This document shows, one piece after another, positions 15,328-23,555 of a stretch of 37,172 nt of DNA; the first letter of the stretch is position 1, and every line of letters starts with the position of its first letter. The stretch spans positions 8,053 through 45,224 of the forward strand of contig MKRZ01000213.1 in NCBI GenBank assembly GCA_001897075.1, given 5' to 3'. Made by a program: the position numbers and the translations under genes. The notes under the pieces were generated by a model that did not search any database, was not told where the DNA came from, and saw nothing but the letters and a program-made list of their open reading frames with translations. This stretch comes from Mesorhizobium sp. 61-13. Lineage in GTDB: Bacteria; Pseudomonadota; Alphaproteobacteria; Rhizobiales; Rhizobiaceae.

Positions 15328-16344
15328 TCAGGCGGCTTCGGCCGTCTGCGCTCCGGGAAGGTCGAATGCGCCTTCGCGCGACAACCGCACGGTCGAAGAC
15401 GAGATCGACTTGCGCGCCTCCACGATATCGGCCAGCGCAATCCCTTCCGATCCTTGCGCAAGTTCGGACTCGATCATGCGTCGTGCGCGAGCGCCGATCG
15501 AGGACAAGATCGATTCCGTCAGGTCCGGCGGAGCTCCGCGCAGCGCCATCGTTACCAGTTCGGTCGACAGGCCGTCGAAAATGAGCACGCGCGCTTTTTG
15601 GGTGAGAAGCGGGATGTCGTCGAACGAGAAGACCCGTGCCTTGACGCCCGCGAGATCAGGCGTGCCGGCGGCTTCGAGATCCTGCATGATTTCGTCGAGT
15701 TGGGACTTGTCCATCTCGTTGAGCACGCTGGCGACGCGAGCCTGCCCTGCCGATGTATCCTTAGCCGAGGAACTGTCGAGCAGCCGGTTGCGAAGCTGGT
15801 TCTCGATGATCCGCGTCGCAGTCGGCGGGGCGCTCGACATGGTGACCATGCGTTTCATGATTTCGCTGCGCAGTGGCTTTTCCAGCGTCAAAAGAACGTT
15901 GGCCGCTATCTGCGGCGACAATTTTGCCAACACCATTGCCGATGTCTGCGCATGTTCGCCGGAAAGGAAAGTGCCGAGCCGCAACGGTTCCAGCTTTTCG
16001 ACTTCCGGCCAGATTGGAACCGGCGCCTCGTTGGCGACTTCCTCCTGCCTGCCGTTCATGATGGCGCTGACTTCTTCAGGCGACAGGGATTCGCTCAAGA
16101 TGGTGTCCATCTTGTCGGCGGAATCGAGAAGGCCGGCTCCTTCGGTGAACTCGGCTTCGAATTCGGCGACGATGCGCTCAAGGTCGGCTTGCGGAATGGT
16201 GCGCAGGAGGCGGGCGGCCTCGATCAAGGCCTTGAGTTCTTCCTGCTTGAAGAATTTGAGCAGCCGGCTGGCCGATGGCTTGCCCATGGCGACGAGTATC
16301 GCGGCAGCCTTTTGCGAGCGCGTCAGCGACATTGCCGCCGTCAT
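15328..16344 (-). CDS. fliG: Flagellar motor switch protein FliG
   Basis: C-ring protein that contacts MotA and generates torque. The 338-aa product has the N-terminal MS-ring-binding domain (LTRSQKAAAILVAMGKPSASRLLKFF), a middle domain with the GEHAQTSAMVLAKLSPQIAANVL counterpart of the EHPQ motif that binds FliM, and the C-terminal torque domain (VFSFDDIPLLTQKARVLIFDGLSTELVTMALRGAPPDLTESILSSIGARARRMIESEL). Charged residues known to face MotA lie in this last part. It lies 46 nt after fliN in the same operon. Confidence 0.97.
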   Translation of the reverse strand: MTAAMSLTRSQKAAAILVAMGKPSASRLLKFFKQEELKALIEAARLLRTIPQADLERIVAEFEAEFTEGAGLLDSADKMDTILSESLSPEEVSAIMNGRQEEVANEAPVPIWPEVEKLEPLRLGTFLSGEHAQTSAMVLAKLSPQIAANVLLTLEKPLRSEIMKRMVTMSSAPPTATRIIENQLRNRLLDSSSAKDTSAGQARVASVLNEMDKSQLDEIMQDLEAAGTPDLAGVKARVFSFDDIPLLTQKARVLIFDGLSTELVTMALRGAPPDLTESILSSIGARARRMIESELAQGSEGIALADIVEARKSISSSTVRLSREGAFDLPGAQTAEAA

Positions 16345-16390
16345 GGCCTATCTCCCTTGCCGCGAACTGTGCCGGCGACGACTATTGCCA

Positions 16391-16777
16391 TCAGGCGCTC
16401 TTGGTAGCCGCGATGATTTCAGTCAGGCGAATTCCGAAGCGCGACGAATCGCTCTCCAGAACAGTGATCTCTCCCCGAGCGATCTTGCGCCCGTTGACCA
16501 CCACGTCAACGGGTTCGCCGATACGGCGATCCAGCGCGACGGTGGAACCCTTCTGCAAGGCCATCAATTCGGACACGGGCATTTCGGTTGTTCCCAGCAC
16601 GATCTGAACGTCGACTGGAATGTCCATGATGATGTTTGTGTTGGCGCCGCTTGCGGGCTGCGCCAAACCACTCGGCCGCTTTTCTTCCTGCTGGAGAACG
16701 CCACGCAATTCCTCGATGGCGCGGTCGAGCTCTTCGTCTGGCCGCTCCGCCTGAACTTCCGCGTTTGCCTGGGTCAT
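16391..16777 (-). CDS. fliN: Flagellar motor switch protein FliN
   Basis: C-ring component with a SpoA-type domain. The 128-aa protein has an acidic N-terminal helix ([22 protein letters not shown]) and a C-terminal SpoA domain ([75 protein letters not shown]), which matches FliN closely. It lies between fliM and fliG, with a 38-nt gap to fliM. Confidence 0.96.
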   Translation of the reverse strand: MTQANAEVQAERPDEELDRAIEELRGVLQQEEKRPSGLAQPASGANTNIIMDIPVDVQIVLGTTEMPVSELMALQKGSTVALDRRIGEPVDVVVNGRKIARGEITVLESDSSRFGIRLTEIIAATKSA

Positions 16778-16815
16778 TGCCCTGTCTCCTTAGGTCTTGC
16801 GAATGCAGGCTGGAA

Positions 16816-17742
16816 TCAGCCCGGAATGAGTCCGTCGATGAAATCCTGGCCCGCATCGTATGCATGTTTGACGCGGACAGTGTAGTTGTTTCCCAGCTTG
16901 CCGAATTCGCAGACAAACAGCGTTTTATCGCGTGCCGACAACCGCGCATGTGTCTGCGCGGTTTCTTCGATCTCAAGCACGTCGCCAGCGCGCAGGCCCG
17001 CGAGTTGGCCAAGCGTCAGCCGGGCCAATGGCATCGTAGCCTCCAGCGAGATGGTCGAGCGCATCACTTCGTCGGAGAAATGGGCGTGCCATTCGGACAC
17101 CTCGTCGCCGGCCTCCGTATCCGCGCTGTTGCGGGCCAGAAGTACACGCTGCGGGATGATGACGGTTACAGTGCCGGTATCTGTCGGGGTGGAAAGGCCA
17201 AATACGATCCTTACGGCCGGGCCGTCGCGCAAGACACGCCGCTTGGCGTCTAGCCCTGCTATCGCCCGAAGCACGGGAAGACGCAAATCAAGCGAGCGCC
17301 GGCCGGTGCCATTGAGTATCTGGGCGACTTCCTGGAAGACCAGCGTGGCGACCTCGATTTCGGTCTCCGACAGGTCACGCACGATGGGCGAGACGGACTC
17401 ATCGGGGTCGGCGCCAAAAAGGGCGCAGACCATCACTGTCACGGCGGCGCTGTCCATGACCATGGTCATGGCGTCAGATGAGATCGAAGAGGCAACCACC
17501 GTCATGGCGAACGTATCGTCAACGTGCGAGCGCGCGTCTGAAACGCGGGCGACCTCGACTGCCTGGAGGTCTGCCGTAACGGGCGCGCCGATCTCACCCG
17601 CAAGGCGCTTGTTGATCAGCGGCAGGGCTCGCTCCGCCATGGAGCGGCCGGCGCCAATGACCTGAGAGCTGTCAGCGCTGTCACCGACCAGCCTTTCGAT
17701 GATCAGGGAGCGGGCTTCCGCCGGGCTGCCCGGACTGGTCAT
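16816..17742 (-). CDS. fliM: Flagellar motor switch protein FliM (rhizobial type)
   Basis: C-ring protein linking FliG and FliN and the usual docking point for CheY-P. The 308-aa product has a CheC-like middle domain (SISSDAMTMVMDSAAVTVMVCALFGADPDESVSPIVRDLSETEIEVATLVFQEVAQIL) and a C-terminal SpoA-like domain (EATMPLARLTLGQLAGLRAGDVLEIEE...DKTLFVCEFGKLGNNYTVRVKH). The N-terminus (MTSPGSPAEARSLIIERLVG) lacks an obvious LSQxEIDALL CheY-binding motif. The assignment rests on gene order motA-fliM-fliN-fliG and the C-terminal domain; overall divergence from enteric FliM is high, as in other rhizobia. Confidence 0.92.
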   Translation of the reverse strand: MTSPGSPAEARSLIIERLVGDSADSSQVIGAGRSMAERALPLINKRLAGEIGAPVTADLQAVEVARVSDARSHVDDTFAMTVVASSISSDAMTMVMDSAAVTVMVCALFGADPDESVSPIVRDLSETEIEVATLVFQEVAQILNGTGRRSLDLRLPVLRAIAGLDAKRRVLRDGPAVRIVFGLSTPTDTGTVTVIIPQRVLLARNSADTEAGDEVSEWHAHFSDEVMRSTISLEATMPLARLTLGQLAGLRAGDVLEIEETAQTHARLSARDKTLFVCEFGKLGNNYTVRVKHAYDAGQDFIDGLIPG

Positions 17743-17777
17743 GACGCCACCTCGCTCCCGGTCATGGCCCTCATCGT

Positions 17778-18653
17778 TCAGGCTGCCTTCTTGTCTGCCG
17801 CGCCGGCATTCATCGTGCTCTGCTCGACAGCGTCGATGGAAGGCCGGTCATGCGAAGAAATGGTCTTGCGTCCGAATTCGATGGCCACCTGCGGCAGCGA
17901 TCCGTTCATGTAGGCCAAAAGGGTCTGTTTGACGATGACGTAGAGGCGGTTCTTCTTTTCGCGCACCGTCTTGATCTTGGTGGCGATCGGTCCAACCACG
18001 GCATAGGACAGGAAGATGCCTAGGAAGGTTCCGACAAGTGCTGCGCCGATCAGCCCGCCGAGAATTTCCGGCGACTGGTCCAGCGCGCCCATGGCTTTCA
18101 CGACGCCAAGCACGGCGGCGACGATGCCCAGCGCAGGCAGGCCATCGCCCACCGCCACCATGGCGTGGTAGGCCTTGAGCTTGTCGGCGCGAATGGTGTG
18201 GATTTCCTCATCCATCAGTGCCTCGATCTCATGTGAGCGGGCATTGCCGATGATGATGATGCGGCAGTAGTCGCAGATGAAATTGGTCAGGTCCTTGTTC
18301 TTCAACACGGTCGGAAAGGCCTGGAAGATGGCGGACTCGCTCGGGTTGTCGATGTGAGCTTCGACCTCACTGCGCGACTTCGAGCGCAGTTCACGCATCA
18401 GGCTATGCAGCACGCCGAGGGTCTCGAGGTAGTCGCGCTCCTTCGGAACGGCCTGCTTGAAAGCCTCGCCAATGGCCTTGCCGGTATCCTTGACGGTTTT
18501 CATCGGGTTGGCGACGAGAAAGGTGCCGAGCGCGGCGCCGCCGATAATGACCAGTTCCCAAGGCTGCATGAGGACGTGCAAGTGACCGCCCATGGCCATG
18601 AAGCCGCCGAGAACGCAGCCCAGCGTGACCACCAATCCGATCAGAATGCCCAC
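17778..18653 (-). CDS. motA: Flagellar motor stator protein MotA
   Basis: Inner membrane stator subunit that couples ion flow to rotation together with MotB. The 291-aa protein starts at a GTG with AAGGA 7 nt upstream. It has four hydrophobic segments (two near the N-terminus, two at about residues 165-225), a cytoplasmic loop with [13 protein letters not shown] carrying the charged residues that contact FliG, and the conserved proline motif [21 protein letters not shown]. motB is not in the window. It is the first gene of the operon ending at 13795, divergent from the DUF1217 gene. Confidence 0.96.
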   Translation of the reverse strand: MGILIGLVVTLGCVLGGFMAMGGHLHVLMQPWELVIIGGAALGTFLVANPMKTVKDTGKAIGEAFKQAVPKERDYLETLGVLHSLMRELRSKSRSEVEAHIDNPSESAIFQAFPTVLKNKDLTNFICDYCRIIIIGNARSHEIEALMDEEIHTIRADKLKAYHAMVAVGDGLPALGIVAAVLGVVKAMGALDQSPEILGGLIGAALVGTFLGIFLSYAVVGPIATKIKTVREKKNRLYVIVKQTLLAYMNGSLPQVAIEFGRKTISSHDRPSIDAVEQSTMNAGAADKKAA

Positions 18654-18715
18654 GGTCAGTCCTTCCGCACATCACATCAGACACACCAGATAGCGCGCGT
18701 GGCTTGTGTGAGGCT

Positions 18716-18725
18716 TGAAGCTTCA
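18716..18725. promoter_or_regulatory. Palindrome in the motA/DUF1217 divergent region
   Basis: TGAAGCTTCA is a perfect 10-bp palindrome between two divergent motility operons. It is about 63 bp from the motA start and 77 bp from the DUF1217 GTG start, so it could serve as an operator for both. No promoter boxes could be assigned. Confidence 0.3.
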
Positions 18726-18765
18726 GATGTCAGCGGGGTGATTCAGTTTCGCGCAAGGAAACAGC

Positions 18766-18783
18766 GCTATCTTGTCTGATAGC
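18766..18783 (+). promoter_or_regulatory. Leader hairpin before the DUF1217 ribosome site
   Basis: GCTATC-TTGTCT-GATAGC is a perfect 6-bp stem with a 6-nt loop ending 7 nt before the GGAGG ribosome site at 18791-18795. It may be part of the transcript leader or an operator. Confidence 0.35.
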
Positions 18784-18801
18784 TTCGGCTGGAGGCCTGT
18801 C

Positions 18802-20613
18802 GTGTTAAGCACTTTTGTCAGCTACCAGCTGATCGCGCGAGATATTCCCAAGGCGATCGACCAGATCGAGCGCCAGCCCGTGGTGGATCGCGAAACCAAG
18901 TACTACCTCGACAATATCACCAAGGTGAAATCGATCGACGAGTTCGTAAAGAACGATCGTCTGTTCAAATACGCCATGAAGGCCTTCGGCCTGAAGGACA
19001 TGGACTACGCCAAGGCCTTCATGGTCAAGGCGCTGAAAGAGGGTGTCACCGACCCTGACAGCTTCGCCAACAAGCTCACCGACAAGCGCTACGCGGACTT
19101 CGTCAACGCCTTCAATTTTGCCAAGCTTGGCGATACCGCCACCATCTACAACAAGGCGCAGCAGGCGACCACCGGCAACTACATCCTGCAGATCCAGATC
19201 GGCCCATCGCAGGATGGTGTCAGCTACTACAAGTCCGAAACATCCTACTATCTGTCCAATATCTCGAACGTGAAATCGGTCGATGATCTGATGGCCGACG
19301 ACCGGCTGCTGACCTATGCGATGGCAGCTTTCGGGCTGGACGCGGAAACCGAACCACCGGCGCGCATTCGCCAGATGCTGGAGGGCGGGGTTACCGATCC
19401 CAACAGCCCCGCGAATACATTTCCAAACAAGAAATATGCGGACTTCGTGTCGGCGTTCGACTTTGTGAAATACGGCGACCAGGCGACCTCGCGCGATCTG
19501 GTCCAGAAAGCTGTTCCCGGCCAATACATGGCAGGTACGGGCCTGACGCTGATAAAGCCAAGCTCCGACTACATCAATGCCGAGGTCAAGTACTACAACG
19601 ACAACATTTCGCAGGTGAAGTCGATCGACGACCTCTTGGCCAACAAGCGGCTCTTGACTGTGGCGCTCGCCGCATACGGCCTCGATGCGGCAAGTGAAAC
19701 GCCGGCGCGCATCAAGGAAATGCTGCAAGGCGGCGTGAGCGATCCAGATAGCCCCGCGAACAAGCTGACAGACAAGAGCTATGCAGCCTTCGTCTCGGCT
19801 TTCAATTTTGCCGAATACGGCACCTCGACCACGTCCCGGGCGGAAGTGAAGCAGCAAACGCCAAACTTCTATTCGGTCAAATCCGGGTTGGGGCTCGTCC
19901 CGCCTACGGTCGAATATGTGAAGAACGAAACCGCCTATTATCTCGCCAACATCGGGTCCGTACGTTCCATCGACGATCTGATGGCGAACTCCCGGCTCTA
20001 CAATTACGCGCTGGCTTCCTATGGGCTCGACGCGTCGACCCAGGACAAGGATACGATCCGCAAGGTCCTAGAAGGCGGCGTCAGCGATCCGCAAAGCCTT
20101 GCCAATACGATGGAAGACAAGCGCTACGCAGCCTTTGCCACGGCCTTCGATTTTGAAGCCTATGGCGAGAACGCGACGACCTACAATTCTGCCCAGCAAC
20201 CGGTCGTCGACAAATACATGCGGCAGACTTTGGAAGAGGATGCAGGCCAGAGCAATGAAGGCGTGCGGCTGGCGCTCTATTTCCAGCGCAAGGCGCCAAC
20301 ATTGACCAACTGGTACGAGGTGCTTGCCGACAAGGCTTTGGCCAGCGTGGTGCGTACCGCCTTTTCTCTTCCGGATTCGTTTGCCTCGGCCGATATCGAC
20401 AAGCAGGTGAAGCTGTTCGAATCCAAGTTCGATATCGCGGACTTTGCCGATCCGGCCAAGTTGACCAAGTTCATCACCCGGTTCACCAGCATGTATGAAA
20501 TCGCCAATCCGACGTCGAGTGCGCAGAGTTCCGTCGGCGTGCTCTTTGCTCAACCAACGACCATCGGCGTGTCCACGGACCTGCTGATGGCCATGCAAAA
20601 GCTGAGGTACTAA
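18802..20613 (+). CDS. DUF1217 flagellar-cluster protein with four exact 115-residue repeats
   Basis: Unknown molecular role; proteins of this type (DUF1217, from memory) occur beside flgF in rhizobial flagellar clusters. I place the start at GTG 18802, because GGAGG lies 6 nt upstream and the product then begins MLSTFVSYQLIARDI; the ORF track starts at an upstream TTG inside a hairpin. The 603-aa product has no signal peptide or membrane segment. It contains four tandem units beginning ETKYYLDN, ETSYYLSN, EVKYYNDN and ETAYYLAN, each exactly 345 nt from the next, with shared (V/S)xSIDDLMAN-RLxxYALAAFGLD and EGGVTDPxSxANxxxDKxYAxFVxAFxF blocks. A degenerate fifth unit (ALYFQRKAPTLTNWYEVLAD...) closes the protein. 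It is followed by flgF after 5 nt. Export or structural function is possible but not shown. Confidence 0.9.
   Translation: MLSTFVSYQLIARDIPKAIDQIERQPVVDRETKYYLDNITKVKSIDEFVKNDRLFKYAMKAFGLKDMDYAKAFMVKALKEGVTDPDSFANKLTDKRYADFVNAFNFAKLGDTATIYNKAQQATTGNYILQIQIGPSQDGVSYYKSETSYYLSNISNVKSVDDLMADDRLLTYAMAAFGLDAETEPPARIRQMLEGGVTDPNSPANTFPNKKYADFVSAFDFVKYGDQATSRDLVQKAVPGQYMAGTGLTLIKPSSDYINAEVKYYNDNISQVKSIDDLLANKRLLTVALAAYGLDAASETPARIKEMLQGGVSDPDSPANKLTDKSYAAFVSAFNFAEYGTSTTSRAEVKQQTPNFYSVKSGLGLVPPTVEYVKNETAYYLANIGSVRSIDDLMANSRLYNYALASYGLDASTQDKDTIRKVLEGGVSDPQSLANTMEDKRYAAFATAFDFEAYGENATTYNSAQQPVVDKYMRQTLEEDAGQSNEGVRLALYFQRKAPTLTNWYEVLADKALASVVRTAFSLPDSFASADIDKQVKLFESKFDIADFADPAKLTKFITRFTSMYEIANPTSSAQSSVGVLFAQPTTIGVSTDLLMAMQKLRY
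18892..20271 (+). repeat. Four in-frame 345-nt tandem coding repeats
   Basis: Units start at 18892, 19237, 19582 and 19927 at the codon for the first residue of (E)TxYYL. The period is exactly 115 codons with no indel between units. DNA similarity is moderate, while the protein motif is well conserved, which suggests an old internal duplication kept under length constraint. Confidence 0.85.
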
Positions 20614-20618
20614 AGGTC

Positions 20619-21341
20619 GTGCAGGACAGCCTCTACGTCGCCCTTTCGTCACAGATTGCGCTCGAACGGCGCTTGAGCACCATTGCCGACAACGTCGCCA
20701 ATGCCTCGACCATGGGGTTCCGCGCTACAGGCGTGAAGTTCGAGGATGTGGTTTCAGGAGCGGGCGCCAAATCGGTTTCGTTCACTTCGCCTGGCGATAC
20801 ATTCCTTTCAGGCGCACATGGCGGGATACAGCAGACCGGCAATCCGTTCGATTTCGCCATTCAGGGCGATGCCTGGTTCGGGATCGACACGCCTGCCGGA
20901 ACGGTGATGACCCGTGACGGCCGCTTTTCGATGAACGACCTTGGCGAACTGGTCTCCGTTGAAGGCTATCCGGTTCTGGACGCAGGCGGTGCGCCCATAC
21001 AGCTCGACCCTCGCGGCGGACCGCCAAAGGCGGGTGCCGACGGTTCGCTGCGGCAAGGCGAACAGCTTGCCGGTGCCATTGGCTTATTCAGCTTCGACCC
21101 CGGGCCGAATTTCGTTCGCTATGGCAATTCCGGTGTGGTGCCGCCGGTACAGCCGCAGCCGGTGACCGATCGCCGCGATGTCGGGATGGCACAAGGCTAT
21201 CTGGAGCAGTCCAACGTCAACCCGGTGTTGGAAATGACACGGTTGATCCAGGTTCAGCGCGCCTTCGAGAATATTTCGGCGATGATGCGCCAGAACAGCT
21301 CGTCGATGGATGAAGCGATCAAGACCCTCGGCTCGAAATAG
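20619..21341 (+). CDS. flgF: Flagellar proximal rod protein FlgF
   Basis: Rod component of the basal body. The 240-aa product starts at GTG and has the N-terminal rod motif (ALSSQIALERRLSTIADNVANASTMGFRATGVKFEDVV), the central GNPFDFAIQGDAWFGIDTPAGTVMTRDGRFSMNDLGELVSVEGYPVLD, and the C-terminal MAQGYLEQSNVNPVLEMTRLIQVQRAFENISAMM. Its length and separate position distinguish it from FlgG. It lies between the DUF1217 gene and fliI. Confidence 0.96.
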   Translation: MQDSLYVALSSQIALERRLSTIADNVANASTMGFRATGVKFEDVVSGAGAKSVSFTSPGDTFLSGAHGGIQQTGNPFDFAIQGDAWFGIDTPAGTVMTRDGRFSMNDLGELVSVEGYPVLDAGGAPIQLDPRGGPPKAGADGSLRQGEQLAGAIGLFSFDPGPNFVRYGNSGVVPPVQPQPVTDRRDVGMAQGYLEQSNVNPVLEMTRLIQVQRAFENISAMMRQNSSSMDEAIKTLGSK

Positions 21342-21354
21342 CGAGCCAATCTGA

Positions 21355-22758
21355 ATGTCTCATGAGCAACACATGATCAGGGTTTCGGAGCAGGTGCCGG
21401 GACCGGCGCATGAGACCTCCCTGGTCGTGCTCGAACGCATTTGGCAACGCTTCAGCGATGAGCAGTCGATGCTCAAGCGCGGCGGCAGGATCGCCGAGGT
21501 GTCCGCGACCCATTACAAGGTGCGGGGACTTTCCAGCACCGCCAGGTTGGGCGACCTCGTTGAACATCGCGGCAGGTCCGGCAACAGCCGTGGCGAGATC
21601 GTGCATATTGCGCATGACGAAGTGGTGGTTGCCCCGTTTGACCGTAGCGCGGATGCCGGCATCGGTGACGCCGTGTTTCGGCGTGGTCCTTTGACGGTCG
21701 TGCCGCATCCATCGTGGCGGGGCAGGGCGATCGATGCCTTGGCGCGGCCGATCGACGGCGGGCCTTTCCTTCTCCGGGGCAGCGGCGATACCGGGCGAAC
21801 CGACAAGACACCGAGTGCAATGGCACGTCAGCGTGTCGGCACAAGCTTCCACACCGGTGTCAAAGTGATCGACATCTTCACGCCGCTCTGCTTCGGGCAA
21901 CGTCTTGGCGTCTTTGCCGGATCGGGCGTTGGCAAGTCGACGCTGCTGGCGATGCTGGCCGGCGCAGATGCCTTCGATACTGTCGTGGTTGCCCTTGTCG
22001 GCGAGCGTGGTCGCGAGGTTCGCGAGTTTCTGGAAGACACCATCGGTGCGAGCATGGCCAAGACTGTCGCTGTTGTCGCTACCAGCGACGAAAGCGCGAT
22101 GATGCGCCGCCGTGCTCCCGATACCGCCATGCGCGTCGCCGAGCATTTCCGTGACCAGGGCGACCGGGTCCTGCTCATTCTCGATTCCATCACCCGATTT
22201 GCCCACGCCCTGCGCGAAGTGGCAACGGGGACCGGCGAACCTCCGGTTGCGCGCGGATATCCGGCTTCGGTGTTTACCGATCTGCCAAAGCTGCTTGAGC
22301 GGGCGGGGCCGGGGCTGGAAGGCGCTGGCTCGATTACGGCCGTCATTTCCGTGCTTGTCGATGGCGACGACCACAACGACCCTGTCGCGGATTCGGTCCG
22401 TGGCATTCTTGACGGCCATGTCGTGCTCGACCGCACCATAGCCGAACAGGGGCGTTACCCTCCCGTCAATCCGCTCGCCTCGATCTCGCGCCTGGCCGGC
22501 AAGGCATGGAGCGCGGAACAGCGCGCGCTCGTGACGCAATTGAAAGTGATGATTTCGCGCTTTGAGGATACACGCGATATCCGATTGCTTGGCGCATACC
22601 AGGGCGGAGCAGATGCAGAACTCGACATGGCCGTGCGGCAGGTGCCTCTCATCTATCAGGCGTTGACGCAGTCACCGTCGGACAGAGCCTCGCCCGATGC
22701 TTTCTCCGATCTCGCACGTCACCTGAAGGTCAGTCAGAATGTCGAACCCGCCAACTGA
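21355..22758 (+). CDS. fliI: Flagellar export ATPase FliI
   Basis: F1-beta-like ATPase that powers unloading of export substrates at the flagellar type III apparatus. The 467-aa protein has the Walker A motif AGSGVGKST (residues 188-196), the Walker B region RVLLILDSITRFAHALREVA, and the conserved GEPPVARGYPASVFTDLPKLLERAG and DDHNDPVADSVRGILDGHVVLDR stretches. The annotated ATG has a poor ribosome site; a second in-frame ATG is 6 codons downstream. It overlaps the next gene by 20 bp. Confidence 0.97.
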   Translation: MSHEQHMIRVSEQVPGPAHETSLVVLERIWQRFSDEQSMLKRGGRIAEVSATHYKVRGLSSTARLGDLVEHRGRSGNSRGEIVHIAHDEVVVAPFDRSADAGIGDAVFRRGPLTVVPHPSWRGRAIDALARPIDGGPFLLRGSGDTGRTDKTPSAMARQRVGTSFHTGVKVIDIFTPLCFGQRLGVFAGSGVGKSTLLAMLAGADAFDTVVVALVGERGREVREFLEDTIGASMAKTVAVVATSDESAMMRRRAPDTAMRVAEHFRDQGDRVLLILDSITRFAHALREVATGTGEPPVARGYPASVFTDLPKLLERAGPGLEGAGSITAVISVLVDGDDHNDPVADSVRGILDGHVVLDRTIAEQGRYPPVNPLASISRLAGKAWSAEQRALVTQLKVMISRFEDTRDIRLLGAYQGGADAELDMAVRQVPLIYQALTQSPSDRASPDAFSDLARHLKVSQNVEPAN

Positions 22759-23437
22759 GCGGCAGCAAACCGAGACCCTGCTGAACAACCTTCTGGCCAA
22801 GGCGCGGGCAGAGGAGGAAGCGGAGGCTGCTCGAAATTCCTTGCTGTCGGGATTGTTCAACAAGCCGAAAGCGAACGCGTCCAAGGGCAAGCTCGCTGTG
22901 TCAGCAAATGTCGAATGGCCCGTGCCGCCGCAAGCACCGTTTCCCAGGATAGAAAAGGCGGATCGGCGCGGCGATTTTGTCGTGGCAGCGCTTGGCGTAA
23001 CGCTAAGCCTCATCTGCGCGCTGTTTCCCTGGTACATCTTCTTCAACCAGGAACAGTTCGGCGTGCAAGGGATCAAGTTTGGCGGCAAAGGAGAGAATGC
23101 CGGGCGCCTCGTTACGGAATCCATTTCCGGATCTGATCCGACCCTGATTGGCGTTCGGGAAATATCCAAAAACCTGGACCTTTTCACAACCGGCAATGTT
23201 CCCGACGAAATGCAGAAGGAACCCGCGGATGGCCAGCCGTTTCCAGGCGATGCCATAGCTTTCAAGCTGGTTCACATCGCCAATGGCAGGGCGATGATCG
23301 AGGACAATACCGGGCTGTGGCTGGTTCAGAACGGGTCCAAATTGCCTGATTCAAGCCGCGTAACTTCGATTGAACAGCGCAGCGGCAAGTGGGTGCTGGT
23401 TACCAGCACCAACAAGGTGTTCGAGATCTCGAACTGA
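22739..23437 (+). CDS. Single-pass membrane protein of the fliI operon, function unknown
   Basis: I do not recognise this 232-aa product. A charged, coiled-coil-like N-terminus (TERQQTETLLNNLLAKARAEEEAEAARNSLLSGLF) and a basic linker precede one transmembrane segment at about residues 80-101 (FVVAALGVTLSLICALFPWYIFF). The C-terminal part (about 130 residues) is probably periplasmic, with beta-strand-like repeats (GRAMIEDNTGLWLVQNGSKLPDSSRVTSIEQRSGKWVLVTSTNKVFEIS). It occupies the place where fliJ often follows fliI, but it is not FliJ, which is soluble and wholly helical. The 20-bp overlap with fliI implies coupling. A motility role is inferred from position. Confidence 0.85.
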   Translation: MSNPPTERQQTETLLNNLLAKARAEEEAEAARNSLLSGLFNKPKANASKGKLAVSANVEWPVPPQAPFPRIEKADRRGDFVVAALGVTLSLICALFPWYIFFNQEQFGVQGIKFGGKGENAGRLVTESISGSDPTLIGVREISKNLDLFTTGNVPDEMQKEPADGQPFPGDAIAFKLVHIANGRAMIEDNTGLWLVQNGSKLPDSSRVTSIEQRSGKWVLVTSTNKVFEISN

Positions 23438-23555
23438 GGCCGTCCGCTGCGACTGCTGCCGGTATGACGTTGAAACTACGCATTGCTGGCGTGTTCGGGT
23501 GAATGGGCTTTTTTGATGGGCCAAAGCCTCGTTGCGTTTGCCTTGTATCTCTGGA

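Noticed and set aside
18772-18801. The ORF-track TTG start for the DUF1217 gene.
   Set aside because: It lies inside a hairpin without a ribosome site, while GTG 18802 follows GGAGG at good spacing and gives a natural N-terminus.
23510-23530. A possible terminator (GGCTTT/AAAGCC) between the fliI operon and the hydantoinase gene.
   Set aside because: The stem is only 6 bp, the T run lies inside the loop, and no T tract follows on either strand.
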